A stretch of DNA of 64,000 nucleotides from assembly GCA_963840785.1 (NCBI GenBank), contig CAWJAF010000013.1, positions 365,738 to 429,737 of the forward strand, read 5' to 3'. A program made the position numbers and the translations under genes. This document shows, in pieces, positions 35,640 to 44,202 of the stretch. The notes under the pieces were generated by a model, which saw only the letters and a program-made list of their open reading frames with translations, had not been told where the DNA came from and ran no database searches. This DNA comes from JALYOK01 sp963840785 (lineage in GTDB: Bacteria; Pseudomonadota; Gammaproteobacteria; Burkholderiales; JALYOK01). How positions within the stretch are numbered: the first letter of the stretch is position 1; the number at the start of each line of letters is the position of its first letter.

Positions 35640-36905
35640 ATGCTGCACGCTGCGCAACATCCGCTTGAAAGCCATTCCGTGGCCCGATCCGCCGCGCCTG
35701 AAAACTCGGCCGACAAGATCGGCGACAATAAACTTTCGCGTGATCTGCTGATTTTTGCGGCTGGGCTCATGACCTTCGCAACCATTTTCTGGCTCGCGAT
35801 TTATTGGTGGATGGGCATCCGCCTCGACAGCACCTTGCCGCTTCTGTGTCAGTTGTTGTCGGCGGTCAGCGTCGCTATCTACTGGAAGACCGGCAATCTC
35901 GCTTTTCTGCGGGTATTCCAGCTTTCGCTATTTTTGTTTGTACCGTTCGTCATGCAATGGGCGATCGGCGATTTTGTTTCATCCAGCGGCGTGATGTTGT
36001 GGGCGGTGCTCGCACCCATCGGCGCGTTAATCTTTCACGGCGAGAAAGAATCGTTGCCGTGGATCGTCGCCTATTTAATTTTCACCGGCGTTTCCGGCGC
36101 GCTTGACTATTACTTGCTGGTCGATCGGCATTTGAAGTTGCCACTACAAATCGTTGCGGTATTTTTCGTACTTAACTTCGCCGCCATATCCACGATCATT
36201 TACTACTTGGTGCGTCACTTCATTCGAGAAAAAGCCACCAGCCGTTTAGCCCTCGAAGCTGAGCAAGGACGCTCGGAAAAACTTCTCCTAAATATTTTGC
36301 CCGCCCCGATCGCCGAACGCCTAAAGCGCGACGAGCGCACCATCGCTGACGGTTACGCTGACGTGTCGGTGCTATTTGCCGATCTGGTGAATTTCACCAA
36401 GCTCTCGGAGGAAATGTCGCCTAATCAAATCGTCGCGCTGCTCAATCAAATTTTTTCTGCCTTCGACGAACTGGCCGAAAAACATGGCTTAGAGAAAATC
36501 AAAACCATCGGCGATGCGTACATGGTCGCCGGCGGACTTAATCAGCGTAGCAGCCATGACTACGTCGCAGCAATGGTAGAAATGGCCAACGACATGCACG
36601 CCGCCATCACTGAGCTCACCCCACGCGGCCGCGAAGCGTTAGCACTGCGCGTCGGCATCGCCACCGGCCCCGCCGTCGCCGGAGTCATCGGCACGAAAAA
36701 ATTTATCTACGATTTGTGGGGCGACACCGTCAATATCGCCAGCCGCATTCACGGCGAAGCGGCAATCAACTCAACGCTGGTGGATACGACAACTTATAAG
36801 CGGCTGTATACGCGCTTTTCTTTTTCCGAACCGCGGCGCGTTGCGCTTAAGGGGAAAGGCGAATTGCAGGTTTACGAATTGCAGCCTGAGCGTGTAAGCG
36901 CGTAG
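35640..36905 (+). CDS. membrane-anchored class III adenylate cyclase
   Basis: A 421-residue protein. The N-terminal 190 residues contain six hydrophobic segments (e.g. LLIFAAGLMTFATIFWLAIYWW, IVAVFFVLNFAAISTIIYYLV). A short linker helix and a C-terminal cyclase domain follow. The metal-binding Asp residues lie in VLFADLVNFTKLSEEM and KTIGDAYMVAGG. The Lys in EKIKTIGD and the DLWGDTVNIASR motif favour ATP as substrate. The ATG at 35640 has AAAAGG ahead of it; a TTG 36 bases upstream is also possible. cAMP produced would act on a CRP-type regulator not in this window. Confidence 0.88.
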   Translation: MLHAAQHPLESHSVARSAAPENSADKIGDNKLSRDLLIFAAGLMTFATIFWLAIYWWMGIRLDSTLPLLCQLLSAVSVAIYWKTGNLAFLRVFQLSLFLFVPFVMQWAIGDFVSSSGVMLWAVLAPIGALIFHGEKESLPWIVAYLIFTGVSGALDYYLLVDRHLKLPLQIVAVFFVLNFAAISTIIYYLVRHFIREKATSRLALEAEQGRSEKLLLNILPAPIAERLKRDERTIADGYADVSVLFADLVNFTKLSEEMSPNQIVALLNQIFSAFDELAEKHGLEKIKTIGDAYMVAGGLNQRSSHDYVAAMVEMANDMHAAITELTPRGREALALRVGIATGPAVAGVIGTKKFIYDLWGDTVNIASRIHGEAAINSTLVDTTTYKRLYTRFSFSEPRRVALKGKGELQVYELQPERVSA

Positions 36906-36919
36906 TTGGTGCCCTAAAT

Positions 36920-36972
36920 GTAGGGTGCATTCATGCACCGCTCTTTCGCTTCGGTGTATAAATGCACCCTAC
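36920..36972. repeat. GTAGGGTGCATT/AATGCACCCTAC inverted repeat
   Basis: Perfect 12-bp arms separated by CATGCACCGCTCTTTCGCTTCGGTGTAT-like sequence, itself able to fold. It sits between the convergent cyclase and ybaB genes and is a likely bidirectional terminator. This GTAGGGTGCA type is distinct from the GTAGGTTGGG elements. Confidence 0.75.
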
Positions 36973-36980
36973 CCAAAAAA

Positions 36981-37307
36981 CTAAAACGGCAACTTAAATC
37001 CCGCCGGCAAGCCCATTCCCGACGTAAACCCACCCATTTTTTCCTGAGTCAGCGCTTCGGCTTTTCGCACCGCATCGTTCATTGCTGCCGCGACCAAATC
37101 TTCCAGCATGTCTTTATCGTCAGCGAGCAAACTCGGATCGATGGTCACGCGCTTGACGTCGTTGCGGCAGGTCATTAACACTTTCACCATGCCGGCGCCG
37201 GATTGACCTTCGACTTCGACGGTCGCGAGTTGATCTTGCATTTTTTTCATGTTCTCTTGCATCTGTTGCGCTTGCTTCATCAGATTGCCGAGTCCGCCTT
37301 TCATCAT
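36981..37307 (-). CDS. ybaB: nucleoid-associated protein YbaB/EbfC
   Basis: A 108-residue DNA-binding dimer: GGLGNLMKQAQQMQENMKKMQDQLATVEVEGQSGAGMVKV, then CRNDVKRVTIDPSLL and DLVAAAMNDAVRKAE. It binds and bridges DNA and is normally co-transcribed with dnaX and recR. Here dnaX is directly upstream (13 bases), but no recR follows. Confidence 0.94.
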   Translation of the reverse strand: MMKGGLGNLMKQAQQMQENMKKMQDQLATVEVEGQSGAGMVKVLMTCRNDVKRVTIDPSLLADDKDMLEDLVAAAMNDAVRKAEALTQEKMGGFTSGMGLPAGFKLPF

Positions 37308-37320
37308 GGCTTGGGTTCCT

Positions 37321-38946
37321 TTAGGTAATGGGTTTGATTGAAGATTCGATTAGCTTTGCATCCATATTCGCCATTAGATCGCGCACGAATGGATCTTGCT
37401 CGATGGAGGCGATGGCCTTGGCTTGTTGCTCGCGCTCATTTCGATTGGTGATGGCGGCGAGTGAACTGGTAACGTCACCGACACTGATGCTGAAACGCAC
37501 ACCGGCACCGAAGTGTTGTTCCAACGCGATTTTTAGTTTGTCTTGGAACGCTTTGTCGAGAAGATTTTTGTGCTCTTCTCCGACGGCCAGCTCGAGGTGA
37601 TTGTCGGTGAATTTTTTCAATTCCGCGTGACTCGCGAGCATGTGCGCCATGCGATTGGATTGCAGCTTGGCCACCAGCGCGAGCCAATCGCCATCGAACT
37701 TTGAAATAGCATTGGCCTGCGGAGCAACAGCAGCGCGGTCGCTGGCAGGCATAGGGCTAGCATGCGCACTGGGAGCGGCTCTCCGAGCATCGATCTGCGA
37801 ACGTTCTGCTGGCTTTGCCAACAACGGTTTTGCAGCCTGTTGGCGCGGAGTAGCGTTTACGTCTTCGGCCGCAAACGCAAACATGCGCATTAGCGTCATC
37901 GTAAATCCCGCATATTCATCCGGTGCTAAACCAAAATCGCGACGGCCATTCACGCTGATTTGATAATTGAGTTGCACTTGATCCGGCGTGAATAGTTTCG
38001 CCAGCGCATCGATGCGCTCGAAACCCGCCGTCGATTCCGCCAACGCCTCAGGCACGGTCTGTCGCAGCGCAATTTGATGCAGAATCACGCCGAGTTCTTG
38101 CAGCCCTTCTTCGAACGACAGCGCGCGTTCTTGCATGCGATCCGCTTCGGCGATCATCGACGGACCATCGTTTTTCGCGAGGGCATCGAGAATGTTAAAC
38201 AAATAATCGTGATCGACCGCGCCGAGCATCGCCGACACCTGCTCACGCGCAACTTTACCGCCGCTGTAGGCAATCGCCTGATCAAGCAAGCTCAAACTAT
38301 CGCGCATGCTGCCGCGTGCAGCGCGCGCTAACACTTCAAGCGCGCTCGCTTCGAATTCGATGTTTTCTTCTTTGAGCACATGGGCCAAATGCCCGGCGAT
38401 GCCGTCGGTCGACATTTGCTTTAGATTAAATTGCAAGCAGCGCGACAGCACCGTCACCGGGACTTTTTGCGGATCGGTCGTCGCCAAAATAAATTTCACA
38501 TGCTCCGGCGGTTCTTCCAGCGTTTTCAGCATGGAGTTGAACGCCGAGCGCGACAGCATGTGTACCTCGTCGATGATGTAAACCTTAAAGCGACCCGACA
38601 CCGGCATGTATTGCGCCTGATCGAGCAGCTCGCGCATTTCTTCGACTTTGGTATTGGTCGCCGCGTCGACTTCGAGCATATCGACAAAGCGGCCCTGATC
38701 GATTTCCGTGCATGCGCCACATGTGCCGCAAGGCGTCGCAGTGATGCCGGTTTCGCAATTTAACGCTTTGGCGAGGATGCGCGCGATAGTGGTTTTACCG
38801 ACGCCTCGGGTGCCGGTAAATAGATAGGCGTGGTGCAGCCGCTGCTGGGTCAACGCATTGCTTAAAGCCTTGACCACATGATCTTGACCGACCAATTGGC
38901 CAAAGGTCTTAGGCCGCCATTTGCGTGCGAGAACTTGATAACTCAT
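37321..38946 (-). CDS. dnaX: DNA polymerase III subunit gamma/tau
   Basis: A 541-residue clamp-loader ATPase. It opens MSYQVLARKWRPKTFGQLVGQDHVVKALSNAL. Walker A is FTGTRGVGKTTIARILAKALNC. The zinc module is CGTCGACTEIDQGRF and Walker B is VYIIDEVHMLS, with the sensor region FILATTDPQKVPVTVLSRCLQF. The Ala/Pro-rich linker (about residues 365-415) is followed by a C-terminal tau-like domain. I saw no A-AAA-AAG slippery site, so a separate gamma form is not predicted. Confidence 0.96.
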   Translation of the reverse strand: MSYQVLARKWRPKTFGQLVGQDHVVKALSNALTQQRLHHAYLFTGTRGVGKTTIARILAKALNCETGITATPCGTCGACTEIDQGRFVDMLEVDAATNTKVEEMRELLDQAQYMPVSGRFKVYIIDEVHMLSRSAFNSMLKTLEEPPEHVKFILATTDPQKVPVTVLSRCLQFNLKQMSTDGIAGHLAHVLKEENIEFEASALEVLARAARGSMRDSLSLLDQAIAYSGGKVAREQVSAMLGAVDHDYLFNILDALAKNDGPSMIAEADRMQERALSFEEGLQELGVILHQIALRQTVPEALAESTAGFERIDALAKLFTPDQVQLNYQISVNGRRDFGLAPDEYAGFTMTLMRMFAFAAEDVNATPRQQAAKPLLAKPAERSQIDARRAAPSAHASPMPASDRAAVAPQANAISKFDGDWLALVAKLQSNRMAHMLASHAELKKFTDNHLELAVGEEHKNLLDKAFQDKLKIALEQHFGAGVRFSISVGDVTSSLAAITNRNEREQQAKAIASIEQDPFVRDLMANMDAKLIESSIKPIT

Positions 38947-39188
38947 AGGGAGAATTCTAACAGATACCCCTTTCGATCTAGGCCGTTTGCCCCATTTACG
39001 TTCGCGCTAGCGAAGCCTATCGTTGAATCAACTTGTGAATTTTTCGTGATCGGCGTGTGACAGCAAATTGGTATCGTGTTTGTAAACATCTGTTAACTGG
39101 ACTCGATACAAATTGACAACGGAGATTTCGGCACAGGGATTGCTTTAGTTGTAGTGCGGCCGAGCAGACCGCTAACCAAGGAGTCGAT

Positions 39189-40151
39189 ATGAGCATCGCA
39201 CCTGGATTCACGAATCGCCTGATTCATCTTCTCACGGGTTCCGTCCTGGGCCTGTCTATCTCGTTGAATGGCTTTGCAGAAATCGACCGCGCGACGTTGG
39301 CACGTCTGAGCGAAAGCTTAGTTAAAGTCCAAGTCTCGAACAACCAAGGCGGGATAGGCATGGGCACCGGTGTGGTTATCGCGCCTGGCAAAGTGATCAC
39401 CAATTGTCATGTCACAAAAGATGCGGAGCGCATCCAATTGGTGCAAGAAGGCGTGCAATGGGACGTAACAGGAATGGCGCCCGACATGCATCACGATTTA
39501 TGCCTGCTCACCGTTTCGCGCCTAAATCTGCCTGCGATCAAGATCGGATCGGCCGGCAAACTTAGCGTCGGTGACGAGGTCGCGGCAGGAGGATTTGCGT
39601 TTGGTGGCAAAGCGCATTTCAGCCAAGGCAATGTCCATGGTTTATATGCATTCGATAACAGCCGCGTGGTACGCACCAGCGCACAATTCGCGCCGGGCGA
39701 CAGCGGCGGCGCGCTGATTGATCGCGAAGGGAATCTCGTTGGCATTAACAGCTTTTTCGCCGGCGGATCGGCGAGCTTTTTCGCCGTACCGGTGGATTGG
39801 TTTGTCGAACGCATCGCTAACATGCAAGCCTACAAACCTGTTGCGCCAATCGCCGACATGCCATTTTGGTTTCGCGCGACCTTGGCCGAGTTGCCGATGT
39901 TCTTACAGGCGGCAAATTTCGAGGCGCGCGGCCAATGGAATGATTTACTGACGCTCACCCAAACCTGGTTACGCAACGAACCGCACCATCCAGAAGCTTG
40001 GATCGCGCGCGGCAACGCCCTCAAGCAACTCGGCGACGACAGCGCAGCAAGCCAAGCACACGTCCGCGCTACCACGATTTACGCGATTCTCGAGCAACCC
40101 GCTGCACAGAAAATTTGGCAACCGAACGCACTGACCGCGCTGGCCAAGTAG
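39189..40151 (+). CDS. exported trypsin-like serine protease with C-terminal helical repeat region
   Basis: A 320-residue protein. A signal-like hydrophobic start (LIHLLTGSVLGLSISLNGFA) precedes a chymotrypsin-fold domain with the catalytic triad visible: His in ITNCHVTK, Asp in MHHDLCLL and Ser in FAPGDSGGALID. Residues about 225-300 look like one or two TPR-type helical pairs (NDLLTLTQTWLRNEPHHPEAWIARGNALKQLGD). It would act in the periplasm, and the target is unknown. It is followed by the SRP RNA gene on the other strand. Confidence 0.85.
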   Translation: MSIAPGFTNRLIHLLTGSVLGLSISLNGFAEIDRATLARLSESLVKVQVSNNQGGIGMGTGVVIAPGKVITNCHVTKDAERIQLVQEGVQWDVTGMAPDMHHDLCLLTVSRLNLPAIKIGSAGKLSVGDEVAAGGFAFGGKAHFSQGNVHGLYAFDNSRVVRTSAQFAPGDSGGALIDREGNLVGINSFFAGGSASFFAVPVDWFVERIANMQAYKPVAPIADMPFWFRATLAELPMFLQAANFEARGQWNDLLTLTQTWLRNEPHHPEAWIARGNALKQLGDDSAASQAHVRATTIYAILEQPAAQKIWQPNALTALAK

Positions 40152-40193
40152 TGACGTAGCGCGTAGGTTTTACGCCTCAAAAAAAGGGGGGGG

Positions 40194-40292
40194 TGGCGAG
40201 CCTAACCCCCGGCACTTGCAGTAAATAGCTGTGGCTGCTTGCTTCCGCACCTGACCCGTTTCACTACGCTGCAATGCGGGGAGGCCCGCCGT
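40194..40292 (-). ncRNA. ffs: signal recognition particle RNA (4.5S)
   Basis: On the minus strand the conserved apical domain reads GGTCAGGTGCGGAAGCAAGC followed by AGCC, the canonical SRP RNA tetraloop and asymmetric bulge. The outer helix is formed by GGCGGGCCTCCCCGCATTGCAG at the 5' side and CTGCAAGTGCCGGGG...AGGCTCGCC at the 3' side. A C-run and a seven-T run just beyond mark the end. The RNA pairs with Ffh to target membrane proteins. Ends are estimated from the pairing. Confidence 0.93.
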
Positions 40293-40450
40293 TGAGAATA
40301 ACCGCCTGACCGAAAAACTATTTGTCAGCGCGTGCCGTGATTATACCCGCTACTAGTCGGCTTACCTAAAAGTTGACCATCGATTCAAACTGACTCCACA
40401 CGAATAAGCAATCGAATGTATTTTACTGCAGCTAATAGGCGTAACGAGCC

Positions 40451-40489
40451 ATGCCCGGAGAGGCGCGCCAATACTCACTGTGCGGGCAT
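40451..40489. repeat. GGAGAGGCGC-family short palindrome
   Basis: ATGCCCGGAGAGGCGCGCC... closes with TGCGGGCAT. The AGAGGCGC...AATACT wording links it to the 53-bp element at 26497. Confidence 0.6.
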
Positions 40490-40520
40490 ATGCTGACCGA
40501 CTATCCGCGCGTTCGGGATG

Positions 40521-40970
40521 CTAAGTCTTGATCCGCAAAATGCGCTCGACTTGAACTCTTTGCAGCGCAGAAATTTCATGGCCCATGCGTGCGAGTTCAA
40601 GCACCCGCATTGCACGATCACGGCGTGAAGCTAACTGATGTTTAATCAAAATTTTTTGCACCGTTGGCGAACTGATCAAAATACTATTGTGCCTCAACAG
40701 TTCCGCCAATTTACAGCAACCCAATAGCGGCCGACTCAATGACACTTCAATTATCTTTGCAGCGATTTCAGGCGGTGTGGTTTGTGGATGCGGCGCGTGA
40801 TTTGTTGTTGATGTGGTGACGCTGCTAGGCTGATCGAACCAATGATTTCTATTTTTTGAGCGATCGCTCGCTCGAGAGTTAAGAGTGGGCACCGTATTCC
40901 CTTCGACGTATTCGCTGACAAATTCAGCCGCAGTATCCGCAGCCCTTGCCGGCGCAAACATGCAGTACAT
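40521..40970 (-). CDS. helix-turn-helix protein downstream of fmdB
   Basis: A 149-residue protein. The N-terminal half is Ser/Thr/Asn-rich and probably disordered. From about residue 68 it has IAAKIIEVSLSRPLLGCCKLAELLRHNSILISSPTVQKILIKHQLASRRDRAMRVLELA, which resembles the HTH DNA-binding region of IS481-like integrases and related transcription factors. No catalytic DDE domain follows, so it is not an intact transposase. It overlaps the fmdB end by 47 bases and is likely the last gene of the urt-fmd operon. A regulatory role is inference. Confidence 0.55.
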   Translation of the reverse strand: MYCMFAPARAADTAAEFVSEYVEGNTVPTLNSRASDRSKNRNHWFDQPSSVTTSTTNHAPHPQTTPPEIAAKIIEVSLSRPLLGCCKLAELLRHNSILISSPTVQKILIKHQLASRRDRAMRVLELARMGHEISALQRVQVERILRIKT

Positions 40971-41223
40971 TCCCGCGCGCTACGGACCTCCCCGGCTGAG
41001 CCACACCGGGGCCACGTATTGAGCCGCCCGCTAGGCGCTCGGCGCCAGACGCCGGCTCCCAACGCGATTTGGTCGCAATCGTTGCAAAACCGGTCATCAC
41101 TAAAAACACCGATGACGAATTTGCGCAAACCGGACACGCGACTTCGTCATCGCGCCGCGCGACGGAACGGATAGACTCAAATAGTTCATTGCAATCGACA
41201 CAGTGATATTCATAAAGCGGCAT
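40924..41223 (-). CDS. fmdB: FmdB, formamidase-associated zinc ribbon protein
   Basis: A 99-residue protein. The zinc ribbon is MPLYEYHCVDCNELFESIRS...ACPVCANSSSVFL, and the Cys-rich end LHVCAGKGCGYCG is typical of the FmdB encoded next to formamidase genes. In Methylophilus, FmdB was proposed to regulate formamidase expression. The ATG at 41223 opens the motif, 11 bases after the fmdA stop. Confidence 0.85.
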   Translation of the reverse strand: MPLYEYHCVDCNELFESIRSVARRDDEVACPVCANSSSVFLVMTGFATIATKSRWEPASGAERLAGGSIRGPGVAQPGRSVARGNVLHVCAGKGCGYCG

Positions 41224-41234
41224 GTTTCCTCCGA

Positions 41235-42416
41235 TTATTTGCCATTGCGACCCCAATATTGCTTGTCGTTGAGCATGCCTTTTGGCGTGATGTCTTGATC
41301 GAAAATGCTCAGTGGAATTGAAACAGTACATGCGCAATTCGGAATATCGACGATGCCACCGATGCGCCCTTCCACTGGCGCGGCAGTGAGCAGCATGTAA
41401 GCCTGACTACCGCTAAAGCCAAAATGAGTCAGATAGTCGATCGCTTTTAAGCATGCTTGACGATAGGCAACCGTCGCGTCCATGTAGTAATTTTTACCGT
41501 TCTCGACGCTGATGCCTTCGAATGTTATGTAGCGTTCAAACGCCGGCTTAACATTACTTGGCAGGAAAATCGGCGCGGTGATGTTGTACTTCGCCATGCC
41601 ACCTTTTATTAGATCAAAACCAATATGCGTTGCACCGTCCATTTCGATTGCGCCACAAAATCCAATCTCGCCGTCGCCCTGGGAAAAATGCAAATCGCCC
41701 ATGCTATAGCCGGCACCCTTGACGTAAACCGGGAAGAAAATGCGCGTGCCGGTAGAAAGATCTTTGATGTCGGTATTGCCACCGTGCTCACGGGGCGGGA
41801 CCGTGCGACACGCTTCTTTTGCCATGTCGTCGAATTTTTTTCCGCTTACGCCGCGCAATACCGCCGTCTCTGCATGGGGCCCTTTAGCCAAACCCTTTTT
41901 GACCAAGGGCGCTTCTCGTTTATTCCATTCGTTGAGTAGATCCCGCGACGGCAACGTTCCCATTAAGCCTGGATGGGTGAGTCCTGGAATACGCACGCCA
42001 GGGATATGGCGCGAGGTCGCGAATAGCCCTTTCAAGTCCCAAATCGCTTTATCAGCGTTTGGATAATAGTCACCGAGGAATCCGCCGCCGTTGCTCTTGG
42101 CGAACACACCGGAAAATCCGACCTGTGTAATCGGTTTGATGTCGAGCAAATCGACCACCAACAAATCGCCGGGCTCGGCACCTTGAATTTCGAATGGCCC
42201 GGTAAGGGGATGGGCACGTGTCAGGTCGATATCACGCACGTCAGCGACGTCATCGTTGTCGAAAATCTGCGCGTCGAGAAAATCTAAGGTTTCGATAATG
42301 ATTTCTTCGCCAGGTTTGACTGAACCCAAAAACGGCAAATCCGGATGCCAGCGATTGTGGCCGAGCTCAGCTTGTTGTGCCAATGGAACGCCTGGTTTGA
42401 TCGTGAAGTGTTGCAT
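41235..42416 (-). CDS. fmdA: formamidase (acetamidase/formamidase family)
   Basis: A 393-residue enzyme hydrolysing formamide to formate and ammonia in the cytoplasm. Features: GHNRWHPDLPFLGSVKPGEEIIIETLDFLDAQIFDNDDVADV, GDLLVVDLLDIKPI, HPGLMGTLPS, PREHGGNTDIKDLSTGTRIFFPVYVKGAGYSMGDLHFSQGDGEI and CACTVSIPLSIFDQD. Length is normal for the family. A strong ribosome site (AAGGAGTAAGG) precedes the ATG. Its operon partners are the urt transporter upstream and fmdB downstream. Confidence 0.95.
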   Translation of the reverse strand: MQHFTIKPGVPLAQQAELGHNRWHPDLPFLGSVKPGEEIIIETLDFLDAQIFDNDDVADVRDIDLTRAHPLTGPFEIQGAEPGDLLVVDLLDIKPITQVGFSGVFAKSNGGGFLGDYYPNADKAIWDLKGLFATSRHIPGVRIPGLTHPGLMGTLPSRDLLNEWNKREAPLVKKGLAKGPHAETAVLRGVSGKKFDDMAKEACRTVPPREHGGNTDIKDLSTGTRIFFPVYVKGAGYSMGDLHFSQGDGEIGFCGAIEMDGATHIGFDLIKGGMAKYNITAPIFLPSNVKPAFERYITFEGISVENGKNYYMDATVAYRQACLKAIDYLTHFGFSGSQAYMLLTAAPVEGRIGGIVDIPNCACTVSIPLSIFDQDITPKGMLNDKQYWGRNGK

Positions 42417-42471
42417 GCCTTACTCCTTTAAGATTTTTAAAATTTGTTCGCGAGTGAGTTTAAATTACGAT

Positions 42472-42726
42472 TCAAAACGGCGGATATGCCTGAGCCAAGC
42501 AACCCGCCTGGTAGCCCCCATTCACGGTCGTATCTTTTATCGTCGTACAGACTTCTTTGACCCAATCAGCACCAGCAAGCACAGTGCCATCGGGCAATGT
42601 CCCGCCCGTGGAATCGAATCGGAGCAAACACACTGGGCAGGTTTGAATATCAGGTGTGGCGCGACCACGACCGCCATCAGTAAATCCCTTGTTGCCAAAG
42701 CGGTTGTAATGCATGGAGCCGATCAT
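42472..42726 (-). CDS. 84-residue hypothetical protein between urtE and fmdA
   Basis: A small soluble protein with one CPVC pair and two later cysteines: TPDIQTCPVCLLRFDSTGGTLPDGTVLAGADWVKEVCTTIKDTTVNGGYQAGCLA. Four cysteines in this spacing could bind a metal. It begins at ATG 42726 after AAAGGA, with a second possible ATG 12 bases inside. I do not recognise the family. Lying between a transporter gene and formamidase on the same strand, it probably takes part in amide use or its regulation. Confidence 0.6.
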   Translation of the reverse strand: MIGSMHYNRFGNKGFTDGGRGRATPDIQTCPVCLLRFDSTGGTLPDGTVLAGADWVKEVCTTIKDTTVNGGYQAGCLAQAYPPF

Positions 42727-42743
42727 GTTTAAAAGTCCTTTGG

Positions 42744-43433
42744 TTAAACGGAAAGAAATTGCTTAATCTTGTTGGTATCGACGTTGTCGCGACGAACTTC
42801 GTGGATAAAGCGACCGCCCTCGATCACGAAAAGTCGATCCGCTACGTCGAGCGCAAAACTTAAAACTTGCTCGGACACAACGATGGTGATCTCGCGAATT
42901 TTGCGAATTTCATTGAGAGCCTTGGCGATGTCCTTAATGATCGACGGCTGAATCCCCTCCGTAGGCTCATCGAGCAGCAGCACTTTAGGATTGGTAACTA
43001 ACGCACGCGCAATTGCGAGCTGTTGCTGCTGCCCGCCTGAAAGATTGCCTCCTTTGCGCTTGCGCATATCGAAGAGCACCGGGAACAGCGCAAAAATATC
43101 CTGCGGAATTTGCTTGTCTTTTGCGTTCTCCAGGCCAGTCTCGAGGTTTTCTTGCACGGTAAGTGTTGGAAAAATCATCCGGCCTTGCGGCACGTAGCCA
43201 ATGCCGTTCGTTACCCGTTGAAAGCTTTCAGTGTTGGTGATATCCGCGCCATCAACCTTTATCGAGCCCGATCGCGAGGGGAGAATTCCGATCAACGCCT
43301 TAAACAGTGTTGTCTTGCCCATGCCATTGCGGCCCATGATGGCAACTGTTTCGTTTTTCTGCGCCACGAAGCTGATTTCGCGAATGGCTTCGCTTTGCCC
43401 GTAGTTGACCTTCAATGCGTTTATTTCCAGCAT
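42744..43433 (-). CDS. urtE: urea-type ABC transporter ATPase UrtE
   Basis: A 229-residue ATPase: Walker A GRNGMGKTTLFKALIG, Q-loop region PQGRMIFPTLTVQENLETGL, signature LSGGQQQQLAIARAL and Walker B VLLLDEPTEGIQPSIIKDI. The last motif is typical of UrtE. It begins four bases after urtD. Confidence 0.93.
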   Translation of the reverse strand: MLEINALKVNYGQSEAIREISFVAQKNETVAIMGRNGMGKTTLFKALIGILPSRSGSIKVDGADITNTESFQRVTNGIGYVPQGRMIFPTLTVQENLETGLENAKDKQIPQDIFALFPVLFDMRKRKGGNLSGGQQQQLAIARALVTNPKVLLLDEPTEGIQPSIIKDIAKALNEIRKIREITIVVSEQVLSFALDVADRLFVIEGGRFIHEVRRDNVDTNKIKQFLSV

Positions 43434-43437
43434 GGCA

Positions 43438-44181
43438 TCAATGTCCTAAATAAACGTCAATCACACGAGGATCGGATTGCACTTTGTCCATGCTCCCTTC
43501 GGCAATGACTTTGCCTTGATGCAACACCGTGACTTTGTCGGCGATTTTGCGCACGAACTCCATGTCGTGCTCGATCACGATCATTGAGCGGTCGCGGCTG
43601 ATACGCTTGAGTAGTTCCGCTGTAAGCTCACGCTCGCGAACACTCATGCCGGCAATGGGTTCATCAAGCATCAATAACTCCGGGTCTTGCATCAACAGCA
43701 TGCCGATTTCTAACCACTGCTTTTGGCCGTGACTGAGGAGTCCTGCTTCAAGTTGCAGCGATTCTTTCAGCCCGATTTCCTCCGCGATTTCGTGGACTCT
43801 AGCGACGACGTCTTCGCTACGTTCAAACATCAAGCATCCGAAAACGCCACGCCCCTTGGGAAATGACAGTTCTAAGTTTTGAAAAACGGATAAGTTCTCG
43901 TAAATCGACGGCGTCTGAAATTTGCGCCCAACCCCTGCTCGAACGATGGCGTGCTCGGATAACTTCGTTAGCTCTTTATCCTTAAATTTAACGCTGCCTT
44001 TGGTGGCTTTGGTCTTTCCGCAAATCAAATCCAACACGGTTGTTTTGCCTGCGCCATTGGGTCCAATCACGACGCGCAATTCGTTTTTGTCGACGTAAAA
44101 ACTCAAATCATCAACCGCCTTAAAGCCATCGAACGATACGGTCAAACCTTCGACCGCCAAAATTAGTTCCGCTGCACGCAT
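43438..44181 (-). CDS. urtD: urea-type ABC transporter ATPase UrtD
   Basis: A 247-residue ATPase: Walker A GPNGAGKTTVLDLICG, KLSEHAIVRAGVGRKFQTPSIYENLSVFQNLELS, signature LLSHGQKQWLEIGMLL (the LSHGQKQWLEI form is diagnostic of UrtD) and LLMLDEPIAGM. It pairs with UrtE. Confidence 0.94.
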   Translation of the reverse strand: MRAAELILAVEGLTVSFDGFKAVDDLSFYVDKNELRVVIGPNGAGKTTVLDLICGKTKATKGSVKFKDKELTKLSEHAIVRAGVGRKFQTPSIYENLSVFQNLELSFPKGRGVFGCLMFERSEDVVARVHEIAEEIGLKESLQLEAGLLSHGQKQWLEIGMLLMQDPELLMLDEPIAGMSVRERELTAELLKRISRDRSMIVIEHDMEFVRKIADKVTVLHQGKVIAEGSMDKVQSDPRVIDVYLGH

Positions 44182-44202
44182 GGTGATTTAGACTCCCGAA
44201 AA

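Larger units (their letters stand above)
40152..40520. other. intergenic region carrying the SRP RNA
   Basis: No protein gene is seen. The minus strand holds the SRP RNA (40194-40292), and a GGAGAGGCGC-family hairpin lies at 40451-40489. The 130 bases in between presumably carry the promoter of the RNA. Confidence 0.55.

Noticed and set aside
37321..38946. Programmed frameshift in dnaX giving a gamma subunit
   Set aside because: No A-AAA-AAG or long A-run in the right place was seen. The GAAAAAATTC stretch near 37615 does not match a slippery heptamer.
40521..40970. IS481-type transposase
   Set aside because: Only the HTH part resembles the family. No DDE catalytic domain, terminal repeats or target duplication are present.
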